64,000 bases of DNA, from positions 1-64,000 of the IMG/VR virus record IMGVR_UViG_3300027754_000034. One strand, given 5' to 3'. Source of the stretch: a virus. Positions 11,104 to 19,856 of the stretch are shown piece by piece; position 1 is the stretch's first letter, and every line of letters starts with the position of its first letter. A program made the translations under genes and the position numbers. Below the pieces are notes generated by a model that saw only the letters and a program-made list of their open reading frames with translations, had not been told where the DNA came from and searched no databases.

Positions 11104-12818
11104 CTAATCAAAGCAATCAGAGCGGTGGTTTTAATATTTCTCAGTTATATACTCAGAATACATATTTTAATATTACTGGTTTTCTTGATAATTTAAATAA
11201 GAACAGTGTTATAGCTCATGAAGCGGTGAATGAATCATTTTATTCAATAGTATCAACAAATAGACATGCTTCAGACCGTCCTTTTATCATAGGATTCATC
11301 CCCCCAGATTTCAATATAAACTTTATTCCTTATATATCAAAATTAGGGAAAAAAGTAGCAGCTACCACCTCCAAAGGTGTACAAATAAAACAGCCTAATG
11401 CTAAAACAGGCCAAAATACAATACTTACACAGCAGGAAATTTCGGCACAAGTAGCAGTAGCATCTAAAGGATTCAAGTTTAGTTTACTTAAACAGTGGAC
11501 CGATGAAGATTTTGACTCCATTGTAGGTGAATTGGCTGGAAAGGTGCCACAAATGGACCCTGTTGATTTATGGTGGGGAATAGCTGCCGAGTCTGCGTTT
11601 AATCCTAATGCAGTTAATTGGGGGGGAGATAAGACTAAGCAGACACCTAGTGCTGCTGGCTTAATCCAATTTAACCCTGGTGGGCCTATTCAAAAAAAAG
11701 AAGACGCTGGAAAAGCGTTGGGGCCAGGAGAAATTATGACTTATGATGATTGGTTAACCATTAAGGATAAATCTGTTTCTGAACAGGCCCCCTATATAGC
11801 TGACTATTTCGCAATAAAGGCAAAGGCCAAGAAGAAGGGGAGCAGCGATTCCCTTTATCCTTTTCAAGATCCATGGAACGTATACGCAGCCGTTAACGGT
11901 GGTTCTTATGATGCGACTTCTCCTGACGAGCAAATAATTTATCCTGCTGGATCGGCTGCGGCTAATGGGAATAAGGCATATCAAGATGATGATGGTAATG
12001 TGACGGTCGGACAGGTAAAGGATACTGTAGGTACTCTCTATCCTCGTTCCGGGGCAGGTTGGGATTATTGGAAACAAAACGTTAGAGCTGCTCAGGAAAG
12101 GTTAAAATCCGGACCACCTACTCGTGATTTCGTAGACTCTAGAACTCCTGGTGCTCAGGGGTTAGGAGTGGCTGGCGGAATTATGACGAGTATAAATATA
12201 ATAGATAAACCTGAAGATCCTTATGCAGCGTACGGTAGAAACTTGTTGGTAGATGACGGCAGGAAAAAGTATACAGATGCCGTAGTAAGAGAATTAAATC
12301 AACAAGTGGAGCGGGTCTCTGCCACTCCTTCATTATTATTATACATAAATCCAACTTCCTTTAACAGATCTCATCAGCATACCATAGATTATGCAGGTGG
12401 TTGGAGAGGTAATATTATAAGTATGTGGCTAGAACAGCCCATACAAATTCAAGGATCCGGAACTACTTCTGGTCAATATGTGGTTGATTCTCTCGGAAAC
12501 GGCGGAATTACTAATACGAATAGAATATATAGTTTATCATATGCAAATCTTCAGTCAATGCTAATGATGTATCAAAATAATGGTTGGATATATTCAGGAG
12601 AATTATACAATGCATCTAACAAGGGAGTTCCCGTTATTGGGATGTCGATTTTTATATATTATGATGGTCACATTTACATTGGTTCCTTCGATTCATTTAA
12701 AATCAGTGATAATGCTTTAAAGCCTTTTAGCTTAGACTATGATTTTACTTTTACGGTAAGATATGATGTAGCTTTGTTGGATTCTGTAGGAGAAGCTAAC
12801 GCTCAAGGAATTCCGTAA
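11100..12818 (+). CDS. Baseplate protein with lytic transglycosylase-like domain
   Basis: A 572-residue protein. Residues about 150-330 resemble a soluble lytic transglycosylase domain: WWGIAAESAFNPNAVNWG with the likely catalytic Glu164, then SAAGLIQFNPGG, then a YDDWLTIKDKSVSEQAPYI helix, and later PWNVYAAVNGG. Such domains cut the glycan strands of peptidoglycan during genome injection. Residues about 410-560 repeat the fold of the preceding protein (LLYINPTSFNRSHQH, YAGGWRGNIISMWLEQPIQI, MLMMYQNNGWIYSGE, IGSFDSFKISDNALKPFSLD). The enzyme domain therefore seems fused to, or inserted in, a hub-type structural protein. Catalytic activity is inferred from motifs only. Confidence 0.72.
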   Translation: MTNQSNQSGGFNISQLYTQNTYFNITGFLDNLNKNSVIAHEAVNESFYSIVSTNRHASDRPFIIGFIPPDFNINFIPYISKLGKKVAATTSKGVQIKQPNAKTGQNTILTQQEISAQVAVASKGFKFSLLKQWTDEDFDSIVGELAGKVPQMDPVDLWWGIAAESAFNPNAVNWGGDKTKQTPSAAGLIQFNPGGPIQKKEDAGKALGPGEIMTYDDWLTIKDKSVSEQAPYIADYFAIKAKAKKKGSSDSLYPFQDPWNVYAAVNGGSYDATSPDEQIIYPAGSAAANGNKAYQDDDGNVTVGQVKDTVGTLYPRSGAGWDYWKQNVRAAQERLKSGPPTRDFVDSRTPGAQGLGVAGGIMTSINIIDKPEDPYAAYGRNLLVDDGRKKYTDAVVRELNQQVERVSATPSLLLYINPTSFNRSHQHTIDYAGGWRGNIISMWLEQPIQIQGSGTTSGQYVVDSLGNGGITNTNRIYSLSYANLQSMLMMYQNNGWIYSGELYNASNKGVPVIGMSIFIYYDGHIYIGSFDSFKISDNALKPFSLDYDFTFTVRYDVALLDSVGEANAQGIP

Positions 12819-12819
12819 T

Positions 12820-15800
12820 ATGACAAGAGTTTCTGGCTGGAGTGGAACGCATGTAAATAACAGTAGACCTTATGTCACTATATCGGCTGATGCTTATGTA
12901 GCGATTCAAGGCGAAACCACAATTTTAGGATGCGGCGAGTGTCGCCGAGTTATAAATTTTAACGAGTATATGACAGGATTGTCTGTAGATACTTCTACTG
13001 ATAATCCTCCGGGAAATGCTTCCATAAATTTTACTGTTCCTGATACTGCAATTAATGATTGGTATGCAGAAGATAACTTAGTTTTACTTCCTATGATGGA
13101 GGTAGAAATATATGCAAAGGGGTATTTTCTAATAGGGGGTGTCCCTCAATATTATAAGATATTCTGGGGTTTAATTACTAACATATCAAAATCTTGGTCC
13201 AATGGTGTTACGACAGTTAGCCTTTCCTGTCGTGACATTTTATATTGGTGGGAAAAAACCAGTACGACCATTAATCCGGCATTTCTCGATCCAGTAGGAA
13301 ATAGCACGGGCGGTAATTTCGTTCTGTGGGGTAATAATTTTGCTGGAGCTCACCCATTTGCTGTCATAATTGCTTTAGCCCGTGAGTCGATGGGTGACTG
13401 GTCATTCACTGCGGGCTCACTGAACGAAAATTTCATTCCTGAGCAAGGCGCTGAACGTGAGTATAATAATGATATGATCGGTGGAATCATGTTATACTGG
13501 CAGGCTAAATTTGCCAACATGTGGTCTAGCTTAGTCATATATGGAACCACTGGAGCAGTTTATCCGACTTGGGGAGACGGATTGGCGGTCTCTAATCCAC
13601 TTAAATTAGCTGCTGCTATATTTGAACAGGAAGCGAATCTAAGAGGAAGTGATGAGACTAACACAGTAATAAAATATGATCCATCCGAGATAGCAGCATA
13701 TAAGAAGGATATAGGTAAAGTGGCTCAATTCGGGTTTTTCCAGCCCGAAATTCAGACGAAATTATCTATCGCTAAACAGGCTGCTGAGCAAATAGGATAC
13801 GAATTTTATTGTGATACAACAGGAGATATAATTTGTAAGCCCCCCTTCTTCAACTTAAATGTTTTACCTAATAAGCCAGTATCTTGGATCCAAGATATTG
13901 ACCTAATCGATGAACAGTTTCAGGATTCAGAAGGCGAAATAATAACTCACATTGTAGCCAGTGGTCATGCATTCGGGGGTGTTACTGATTGGGGTATAAA
14001 CGACGAGTTTACTACTCCAAGAACCGGTGCTTTCGATTATCACCTATTGCGAAAATATGGGTATAGACGTCATGATTTTCAAGTAGAATGGGCTGGTTCT
14101 ATGCGAAGAATGTATTACTACATTCTTGACTTTATGGACAGACTTAATGCGCGGCGCATGAACGGAAGCGTTACTATCCCGATGAGACCCGAACTTCGAA
14201 TGGGGTTTCCGGTTTACATTCCACGGCATGATGCCTTTTATTATATCAATGCAATCCAGCACAGTTTTAGCATCGGGTCACAAGCTACCACTACTCTTAC
14301 ATTGATGGCAAAGAGAAGTAAGTTCCTGGCTCCAAAAAATATAGGGAAAATTGAAAGATTTGGGCAAGCTACTGCCTCGGTTTCAGCTCAGAATAGTGCT
14401 CCCGTTCAAGATCCGCTTAATACCCCTGCTAATCAGCAACGGAAGCAAAATGCTATCACTTATAAAATTTCCTTTCCTGATGTAGGGGGTAATACCGGAG
14501 CTTCAACCGATGGGGCGAAGCCCATAATTATGAGGCACCCTAAGACGGGCAAACTCCTTGGTTATCCTAGAGTAGTAATGGTCCTAAGAAGGACATACAA
14601 TAATCAGGAATTGCTTGACTTGCTAACCAAGACACCTGGAAATAAAAAACAGCAGCAGAACAAGAAAGGCAAAGGCAAAAACGCTAAACCTACCACAGGG
14701 TTATCGGGCAGTATTTATCAATCTTCCAGAGATCAAGCATGGCAATTATTGAATGATAAAGATAAAACTGACTTAATTTCAAGAATAAAACAAAACAGGT
14801 ATGAAACAAGCGCTGCTAATGAAGGTGCATTTGATTATGCGGAAGATGTTGATGGACAGTTTAAAGAATTTCAATTAATAAAGATTACCTCCATTACCTG
14901 GAGTGATACATTGTCTGGTGGTCAAAAAGAACAATTCTCTGCAAGTAATGACCAGGCATCAAAGGTAAAATATCAAGGAGAAGAGAAGAAGATCGAAGGA
15001 GAAATTAAAACTATCCAGAAAGAAATTGATAAGCTTAATATCACCCTTACCAAAAAAATAAACGAAAAAATAAAAGAACTCGCAGTAGTTGCAAAGGAAT
15101 CTGGTATACCGAATGCCGGGGTTACTATAAAGAAGAAAACTAAACCGAATGGGACCATATCCTGGGAGATAGTCATCATACCAAGCGTTTCTAGTCTGGA
15201 AATTCGAGACTTAGGGGCAAAGACTCCTGTCAATCTAGATGAAGAAAAAGTTAAGGCATTTGAAGATTCAGTTAAGAAGAACTCTGCTTTTTCAGAATTA
15301 GGGACCGAGATTAATGATACCGGTAAGCAAATAAACGATCTTATTCTGAAGAAGAAAGAACTAGAACTGGATAAAAATAAATATAAATTCGCGGCTGGTC
15401 GTGTGTTGAATGATCCTTCCGTATTGGTAAGACCAGTTTCTGATGAATTTGGTTATGAAGTGGTTGGGCATTTTAGATATGGGCGCGGGGCTTATATGGA
15501 TAGAGGTAGAGTCACATTTGCCTCAGACGCTTCGGCCAATCAGATTAACATCCAATTTGCAGCAACGGGCTCTCTGCTTACAGAGAGCGTATCTGTTCCT
15601 CAACAAAGCACAGTAGACTTTTCCAAAGCATTTGAAAAAATGCGTCCAGATGATTGGGCGACAGCAGCCAGTAGTAGAAGTGGTGGTACTGATACCCCTA
15701 GTGACTTCTTGATGACTAGTGAAAATACGTATGTAGCGGACATAAACCAAAATATTGGTAAGAGTGTTTTTATTGAGGTGGATTCTATCCGCAAATCACG

Positions 15801-16644
15801 ATTGTTATCCGACCTGAAACCATCGGTGGACTTGGAAAACTTCAGCACAGCCTTTGATAATTGTGCTTGTGGGGTGGGTCGCACTAACTGGATATCAGTA
15901 TTACCTTCTAATATAATAAGGGATGTTTTAAGAAGTTCGGGATCTCTACCCGTGCAATTTGTGGAGGCGGGAAGAAACGTATCCAGTGCTTTAGGGGTTA
16001 CCAAAGAAGAAAAAATTGAGGTGATATCCGGAGAAGTATCCATGGGCAACTTCTGGGTAGCATTGAATAAATATTTATCTGAAAAATTTAATAGAGAAAT
16101 TGATTCCAATGTTCGTAGAGAAAGAATATATAGTGGTGAAAGTCAGACGCGAGTAAGTGAGAATTATGCTGATTTCGCTGGTAATCGAAATCTATTTGAT
16201 TTACCGGGTGGAGGGTCTTTGTTCGATAGGGCAGCCAATGGGGACCAAGACGCTATTGGTGCTCTTCAGAATGAAGCAAATCAGCTATTCGGACTCAATT
16301 CCCAGGGAATATCAAATGTCTCATCGAATTTCAACCAATTAGGTGATGAAATATCTTCTTATTATAATAAAAATAAAGACCGAGTAGAAGCAGCTGTTGG
16401 TGCTACGGCAGACTATTATAAGAATATAGGAAAGGCGTACGGGCTTGAAGGAACTTTAGAAGAACAGTTAGCTATACAAAATTATTGGGAGAACTTAGAG
16501 CAGGGATTCGGGGCTTCGAGTGTTCCCTCTTATCCTCCAGGAACCCCACCGCAGTTCGCATCAATACTGAATCCTGGACAATATGCTAGCGGTTCAGTAA
16601 GGCCTGATAATGTAGCTCTTAAAGGTCCGCCTCCCAATACTTAA
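12820..16644 (+). CDS. Baseplate hub protein (gp27/gpD-like), extended
   Basis: A 1274-residue protein. The first ~480 residues fit the late-control-D / T4 gp27 hub pattern: INFNEYMTGLSVDTSTDNPP, then INFTVPD and a long strand run, KIFWGLITNISKSWSNG, VSLSCRDILYWWEK, and a C-terminal RRMNGSVTIPMRPELRMG with TLTLMAKRS. A Lys/Gln-rich linker (about 607-628) follows, then a coiled-coil region (EEKKIEGEIKTIQKEIDKLN, about 715-760) and several hundred further residues ending Pro-rich. Hub proteins form the ring that docks the spike, and the spike gene is the next + strand gene. The C-terminal half is unusually long for this family and its role is unknown. The end overlaps the 3' end of an antisense gene by 4 bp. 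Confidence 0.72.
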   Translation: MTRVSGWSGTHVNNSRPYVTISADAYVAIQGETTILGCGECRRVINFNEYMTGLSVDTSTDNPPGNASINFTVPDTAINDWYAEDNLVLLPMMEVEIYAKGYFLIGGVPQYYKIFWGLITNISKSWSNGVTTVSLSCRDILYWWEKTSTTINPAFLDPVGNSTGGNFVLWGNNFAGAHPFAVIIALARESMGDWSFTAGSLNENFIPEQGAEREYNNDMIGGIMLYWQAKFANMWSSLVIYGTTGAVYPTWGDGLAVSNPLKLAAAIFEQEANLRGSDETNTVIKYDPSEIAAYKKDIGKVAQFGFFQPEIQTKLSIAKQAAEQIGYEFYCDTTGDIICKPPFFNLNVLPNKPVSWIQDIDLIDEQFQDSEGEIITHIVASGHAFGGVTDWGINDEFTTPRTGAFDYHLLRKYGYRRHDFQVEWAGSMRRMYYYILDFMDRLNARRMNGSVTIPMRPELRMGFPVYIPRHDAFYYINAIQHSFSIGSQATTTLTLMAKRSKFLAPKNIGKIERFGQATASVSAQNSAPVQDPLNTPANQQRKQNAITYKISFPDVGGNTGASTDGAKPIIMRHPKTGKLLGYPRVVMVLRRTYNNQELLDLLTKTPGNKKQQQNKKGKGKNAKPTTGLSGSIYQSSRDQAWQLLNDKDKTDLISRIKQNRYETSAANEGAFDYAEDVDGQFKEFQLIKITSITWSDTLSGGQKEQFSASNDQASKVKYQGEEKKIEGEIKTIQKEIDKLNITLTKKINEKIKELAVVAKESGIPNAGVTIKKKTKPNGTISWEIVIIPSVSSLEIRDLGAKTPVNLDEEKVKAFEDSVKKNSAFSELGTEINDTGKQINDLILKKKELELDKNKYKFAAGRVLNDPSVLVRPVSDEFGYEVVGHFRYGRGAYMDRGRVTFASDASANQINIQFAATGSLLTESVSVPQQSTVDFSKAFEKMRPDDWATAASSRSGGTDTPSDFLMTSENTYVADINQNIGKSVFIEVDSIRKSRLLSDLKPSVDLENFSTAFDNCACGVGRTNWISVLPSNIIRDVLRSSGSLPVQFVEAGRNVSSALGVTKEEKIEVISGEVSMGNFWVALNKYLSEKFNREIDSNVRRERIYSGESQTRVSENYADFAGNRNLFDLPGGGSLFDRAANGDQDAIGALQNEANQLFGLNSQGISNVSSNFNQLGDEISSYYNKNKDRVEAAVGATADYYKNIGKAYGLEGTLEEQLAIQNYWENLEQGFGASSVPSYPPGTPPQFASILNPGQYASGSVRPDNVALKGPPPNT

Positions 16645-17021
16645 GACTTTAAAATCTTTAGAAAATTCCCGTTACAGTATTTAGAATTTAAGACATATAA
16701 AATTATTTGTTCCAGAGTCCTATTTGGAGGACTCAGTAGTATATAGGTATCCACTTCTTTCGTAGAAACGTCCACTAAGTGCTTTATTTTCTTAATGTCA
16801 AATCTCATTGACATGTTATATCCATTTTCCGGATCACCATCTAATACAATTCCACTTCGTTCATTCGCATTGATAAATGATATTAATTTTGAATCGTTAG
16901 TTTCGAAATTTAAAGATATCTCGTGAGATTCCATTGGCTGGATTGTAAAATCTATTTCCCACTTTGCCTCATCTATTAAATTTCCTGAGAGGGTAGTTAT
17001 TTGTAATATGGTTTTCATCAT
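16641..17021 (-). CDS. Antisense small protein between hub and spike genes
   Basis: A 126-residue protein, start MM at 17021/17018, with AGGGA 5 nt upstream on its own strand (ATTTATAGGGAATCAATG). This supports a real gene rather than a chance frame. It fills the only sizeable gap in the hub-spike block and its 3' end overlaps the hub gene stop by 4 bp. The sequence mixes strands and polar loops (KWEIDFTIQPMESHEISLNF, GYNMSMRFDIKKIKHLVDV) with a C-terminal helix. I see no membrane segment, signal peptide or known motif. Its orientation against the late block suggests separate expression, perhaps as a moron-type gene. Confidence 0.65.
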   Translation of the reverse strand: MMKTILQITTLSGNLIDEAKWEIDFTIQPMESHEISLNFETNDSKLISFINANERSGIVLDGDPENGYNMSMRFDIKKIKHLVDVSTKEVDTYILLSPPNRTLEQIILYVLNSKYCNGNFLKILKS

Positions 17022-17029
17022 TGATTCCC

Positions 17030-17037
17030 TATAAATA
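17030..17037 (+). promoter_or_regulatory. TATAAATA, possible T4-like late promoter core
   Basis: The octamer TATAAATA, identical to the T4 late promoter core, lies in the 32-bp divergent gap, 17 nt before the spike ATG. A promoter is needed here if the antisense gene breaks up the late transcript. The match may be chance in AT-rich DNA, and I found no second exact match in the other gene gaps. Confidence 0.3.
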
Positions 17038-17053
17038 GTACCGTATAAGAAAT

Positions 17054-19261
17054 ATGGAAGAAAAATTTTACCCTTTATTGCTTAAACCAGGAACTCCTGG
17101 TGGTATATATCAGTTATCTTTATCTCACCCGGATGCAAAAAAATATTTATGGGTAGGATACATTATTCACGTAGATGTTGAGACGATGGTGTGCTCAGTA
17201 GGGTTTAATACTTCACCTGATGAGAAACTAGATATACCACTGCCTGCAATGGGAGGTGGTGGTCCTCGTTCTTTCAGTGGAACCATTCCTGAAAAGGGGG
17301 CGACCGTTATATGTGGTTGGAAGCCGATGGGTCCTGGGAGTAATAGTCATTTCCCATTCATCCTCTCCATACTTTCTGCCGGTGTTTATAATTCTAGGGA
17401 TTATGCTCCGTTTCTTCCTGCACCCCCGGAGCAAATAGATGAGGTCTTATCTCTAAGACCGGATTTAGAATTTGACCCAAAACTACAGACCAATACTGTT
17501 AGATTAAAATTAAGGAAAGCATATTCTGGAGATTTCTTAGCGTCTGCAAGTTCGGGTTCTGACATTTTATTAGATAGAAATGTGGTAATTACTAACCGTT
17601 CCGGAAATGAGTTCATCCTAAGAGATTCTGATCAGACTGCTGTGCTTCAAACAATCAATGAATTTACAGCGAATGCAGCTGGATACTATAGAAGAGGACT
17701 AATAAAGAGAAACGCTTTTTCATTTTTATCAGATTATTTTCCATTAAACGAACAGACCAATGGTACAAATCCTTTCGATATTGAAGAGGGGGAACTATTC
17801 AAGCAGAAAATTCCGGTTACGAGCCCTGTATATGACATTTTATTTCAATATGGACTAATAGATGAAGATGGAGTAAGAACCTTTAGTTTTACGGAGGGAA
17901 TGTTAGAATACCCGTATATTGTAACCAGTGATGGCAGAAGAATTAATTATGTGTATCCTGGATCTGCAGAGTCCGGATACAATAATGTTGAAGAAGCGTA
18001 TATAGAGGATAGAAGAGAGTTAAGACATGTTTCGGACGGCGTAATGCCGGTGACTGATGAAGGTGACGGATTTTTCTCTGATGAATCGAAAAGAGAAGTC
18101 TTCATAGAAGATGTTCACGGGACTGTCGTAGGGAATAACTTTGTCACAAATGAAGGCAGGGCATTATATAAAAAGGTACTGAAGATGCAGTTGTTCTCCG
18201 ATTCTGATCAGGGAGAACTTTGCAACTATCCTACTTTTGAGTCTATAGATAATGCTACAGACTTAGGTGTCCTAGATTCTCACGCTTTAGCCCGTCTGTA
18301 TCGGATTCAGTCTCCCACTACAAATAATCAGTGGGTCTTTGGTATTAATAAAGAGGGTCGAACATTCCTTCATATTCCAGCCTCACAGACCGGTTTACCT
18401 GATGATAAAGGAAAATCTCTAGATCTAAATATCATGGGTCTGGTTAAAGGAATTATAGGAAAAGATCCTAATACTGGACTAAGTCTCGATCTCCGATTAA
18501 AGGGCGGGATGAACTTCGAACTTGGTACCTCAAGTGCTTCAGGGAACAATTTTAATTTTACCGGGCCAATTACCGTGAACTATTTGGGAGGGACCTCCGT
18601 TGATGATTCCCCGACTGTGAGTCATATCGTAGATGGAAGTACTTCAAGAGTCATTTCTGGATCAGATTTTAAATATACCAAGGGCACAAATGTTAGAGTT
18701 TCGGGGGGCTTGGATGCTACTGAAGCAGATGGGGTGAGTGTCGTGGCGAGTTCTGGTGGTTATAAGTTGTCTTCAGGTGGAGAACACGGCGTAACCGTAT
18801 TGGGGGCCTCGAATGAGTACTATGCCCAAGATAAATCATCCAAATTCGCTCTTGGTAAACGAAATTTGACATTAGCTGGTGTAGATTCAAGCACAGTCTT
18901 GACTGGCAATGCGAGTAGAACGGTAGTTGCTGGTAATATAACTGATAGTGTAGTTACTGGTAATATAACGAAATCTACGGTATTGGGTAATATTATACTT
19001 GCTACTGCGGCAGGTGCTATCGGTATAACCAATGGATTGGGTGCCTTAGCATTGGCAGCTTCTGCTGGGCCTATCTCTCTATCATCCACCACTGCTGTTA
19101 CATTAACGGGCTTAGTAACAGCCATAACCAGCCCAGTTACAAGCATTGGGATAGCTAAGGTAGGTGTGGCTGTTGCTGGTATTCCAGGTCCAAATGCTCC
19201 GCACTTGGACTATCTGACAGGAATTCCAATCTTGGGTATTCCTACGATTGCGGTGGGTTAA
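17054..19261 (+). CDS. Baseplate spike protein (OB fold plus beta-helix)
   Basis: A 735-residue protein. Residues about 25-115 match the oligosaccharide-binding domain of phage spike proteins (KYLWVGYIIHVDVETMVCSV, LDIPLPAMGGGGPRSFSGTI, PEKGATVICGWKP). A long middle region has RYRIQSP-like strand motifs (ALARLYRIQSPTTNNQWVFG). The C-terminus from about 600 shows short repeats such as TVLTGN, TVVAGNIT, SVVTGNIT and STVLGNI, like the T4 gp5 triple-stranded beta-helix needle, and ends in GIPILGIPTIAVG. It should form the trimeric membrane-piercing needle docked on the hub. Unlike T4 gp5 no lysozyme domain is visible; the lytic domain sits in another baseplate gene. Confidence 0.75.
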   Translation: MEEKFYPLLLKPGTPGGIYQLSLSHPDAKKYLWVGYIIHVDVETMVCSVGFNTSPDEKLDIPLPAMGGGGPRSFSGTIPEKGATVICGWKPMGPGSNSHFPFILSILSAGVYNSRDYAPFLPAPPEQIDEVLSLRPDLEFDPKLQTNTVRLKLRKAYSGDFLASASSGSDILLDRNVVITNRSGNEFILRDSDQTAVLQTINEFTANAAGYYRRGLIKRNAFSFLSDYFPLNEQTNGTNPFDIEEGELFKQKIPVTSPVYDILFQYGLIDEDGVRTFSFTEGMLEYPYIVTSDGRRINYVYPGSAESGYNNVEEAYIEDRRELRHVSDGVMPVTDEGDGFFSDESKREVFIEDVHGTVVGNNFVTNEGRALYKKVLKMQLFSDSDQGELCNYPTFESIDNATDLGVLDSHALARLYRIQSPTTNNQWVFGINKEGRTFLHIPASQTGLPDDKGKSLDLNIMGLVKGIIGKDPNTGLSLDLRLKGGMNFELGTSSASGNNFNFTGPITVNYLGGTSVDDSPTVSHIVDGSTSRVISGSDFKYTKGTNVRVSGGLDATEADGVSVVASSGGYKLSSGGEHGVTVLGASNEYYAQDKSSKFALGKRNLTLAGVDSSTVLTGNASRTVVAGNITDSVVTGNITKSTVLGNIILATAAGAIGITNGLGALALAASAGPISLSSTTAVTLTGLVTAITSPVTSIGIAKVGVAVAGIPGPNAPHLDYLTGIPILGIPTIAVG

Positions 19262-19842
19262 TGCCTTCTTTGGAGAGAATATTTCCTGCTATCAGTGGGG
19301 CCTTAAATGGGGCGGGCTGTGTAGGTGCTTCTAGTTATCAGTTATCTAGTGCAATATCGAATGGTTTGTTTGGTTTTCTTAATACATCAGTCACAGTTTT
19401 TACTATAGACTCTGGTACTGCGGGTGTAGGCAAAGGAACGTTGGGTGTTGTAATTTACTTGCCTGCCTTATTGACACCCACATTATTATCCAATGCTAAG
19501 GGTGCTTTAATAAATGGATCCATAAGCGAAAGTATGTTAGTAGGCTTAAGCCTAAGTATATGTGGAGTGGTTTCCTCTGCAATTCCTATGACTGTTCATC
19601 CAATTGTCGGAGTGGGAACGGGCGTAGGAAGACTGCTTATTAAAGAACCAGGAACGGGAATCGGAATATTTTTACAGTCATTTGCAGCGGCGGGTCTAAT
19701 TAGCCCGATGGCAATTTCCTTATCAAATGTCATTAGTAACTCATTAAACGCTACTATATCGACTGCTTCCGTGTTGGTTCAAATAGCAGGGCCTCCATCA
19801 CCCGTCCCTGCTAGTGGTGTTGGAACGGGTGTACTTATCTAA
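19261..19842 (+). CDS. Gly/Ser/Val-rich virion protein after the spike
   Basis: A 193-residue protein starting in a TAATG overlap with the spike gene stop. It is built almost wholly of small and hydrophobic residues (SESMLVGLSLSICGVVSS, MTVHPIVGVGTGVGRLL, GLISPMAISLSNVISNSLN), with few charges. The internal pattern suggests repeats of a beta-rich or beta-helical unit rather than membrane helices. Directly after the spike gene, phages often encode a spike tip or PAAR-type cap, but the metal-binding residues of PAAR proteins are not seen. A tip or spike-associated role is inferred from position and translational coupling only. Confidence 0.55.
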   Translation: MPSLERIFPAISGALNGAGCVGASSYQLSSAISNGLFGFLNTSVTVFTIDSGTAGVGKGTLGVVIYLPALLTPTLLSNAKGALINGSISESMLVGLSLSICGVVSSAIPMTVHPIVGVGTGVGRLLIKEPGTGIGIFLQSFAAAGLISPMAISLSNVISNSLNATISTASVLVQIAGPPSPVPASGVGTGVLI

Positions 19843-19856
19843 GGGTATTGTGTTTC

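Noticed and set aside
15600-16109. A 169-codon - strand frame inside the hub gene
   Set aside because: It lies wholly within a well-supported + strand gene, has no ribosome site I can see and no recognisable protein pattern.
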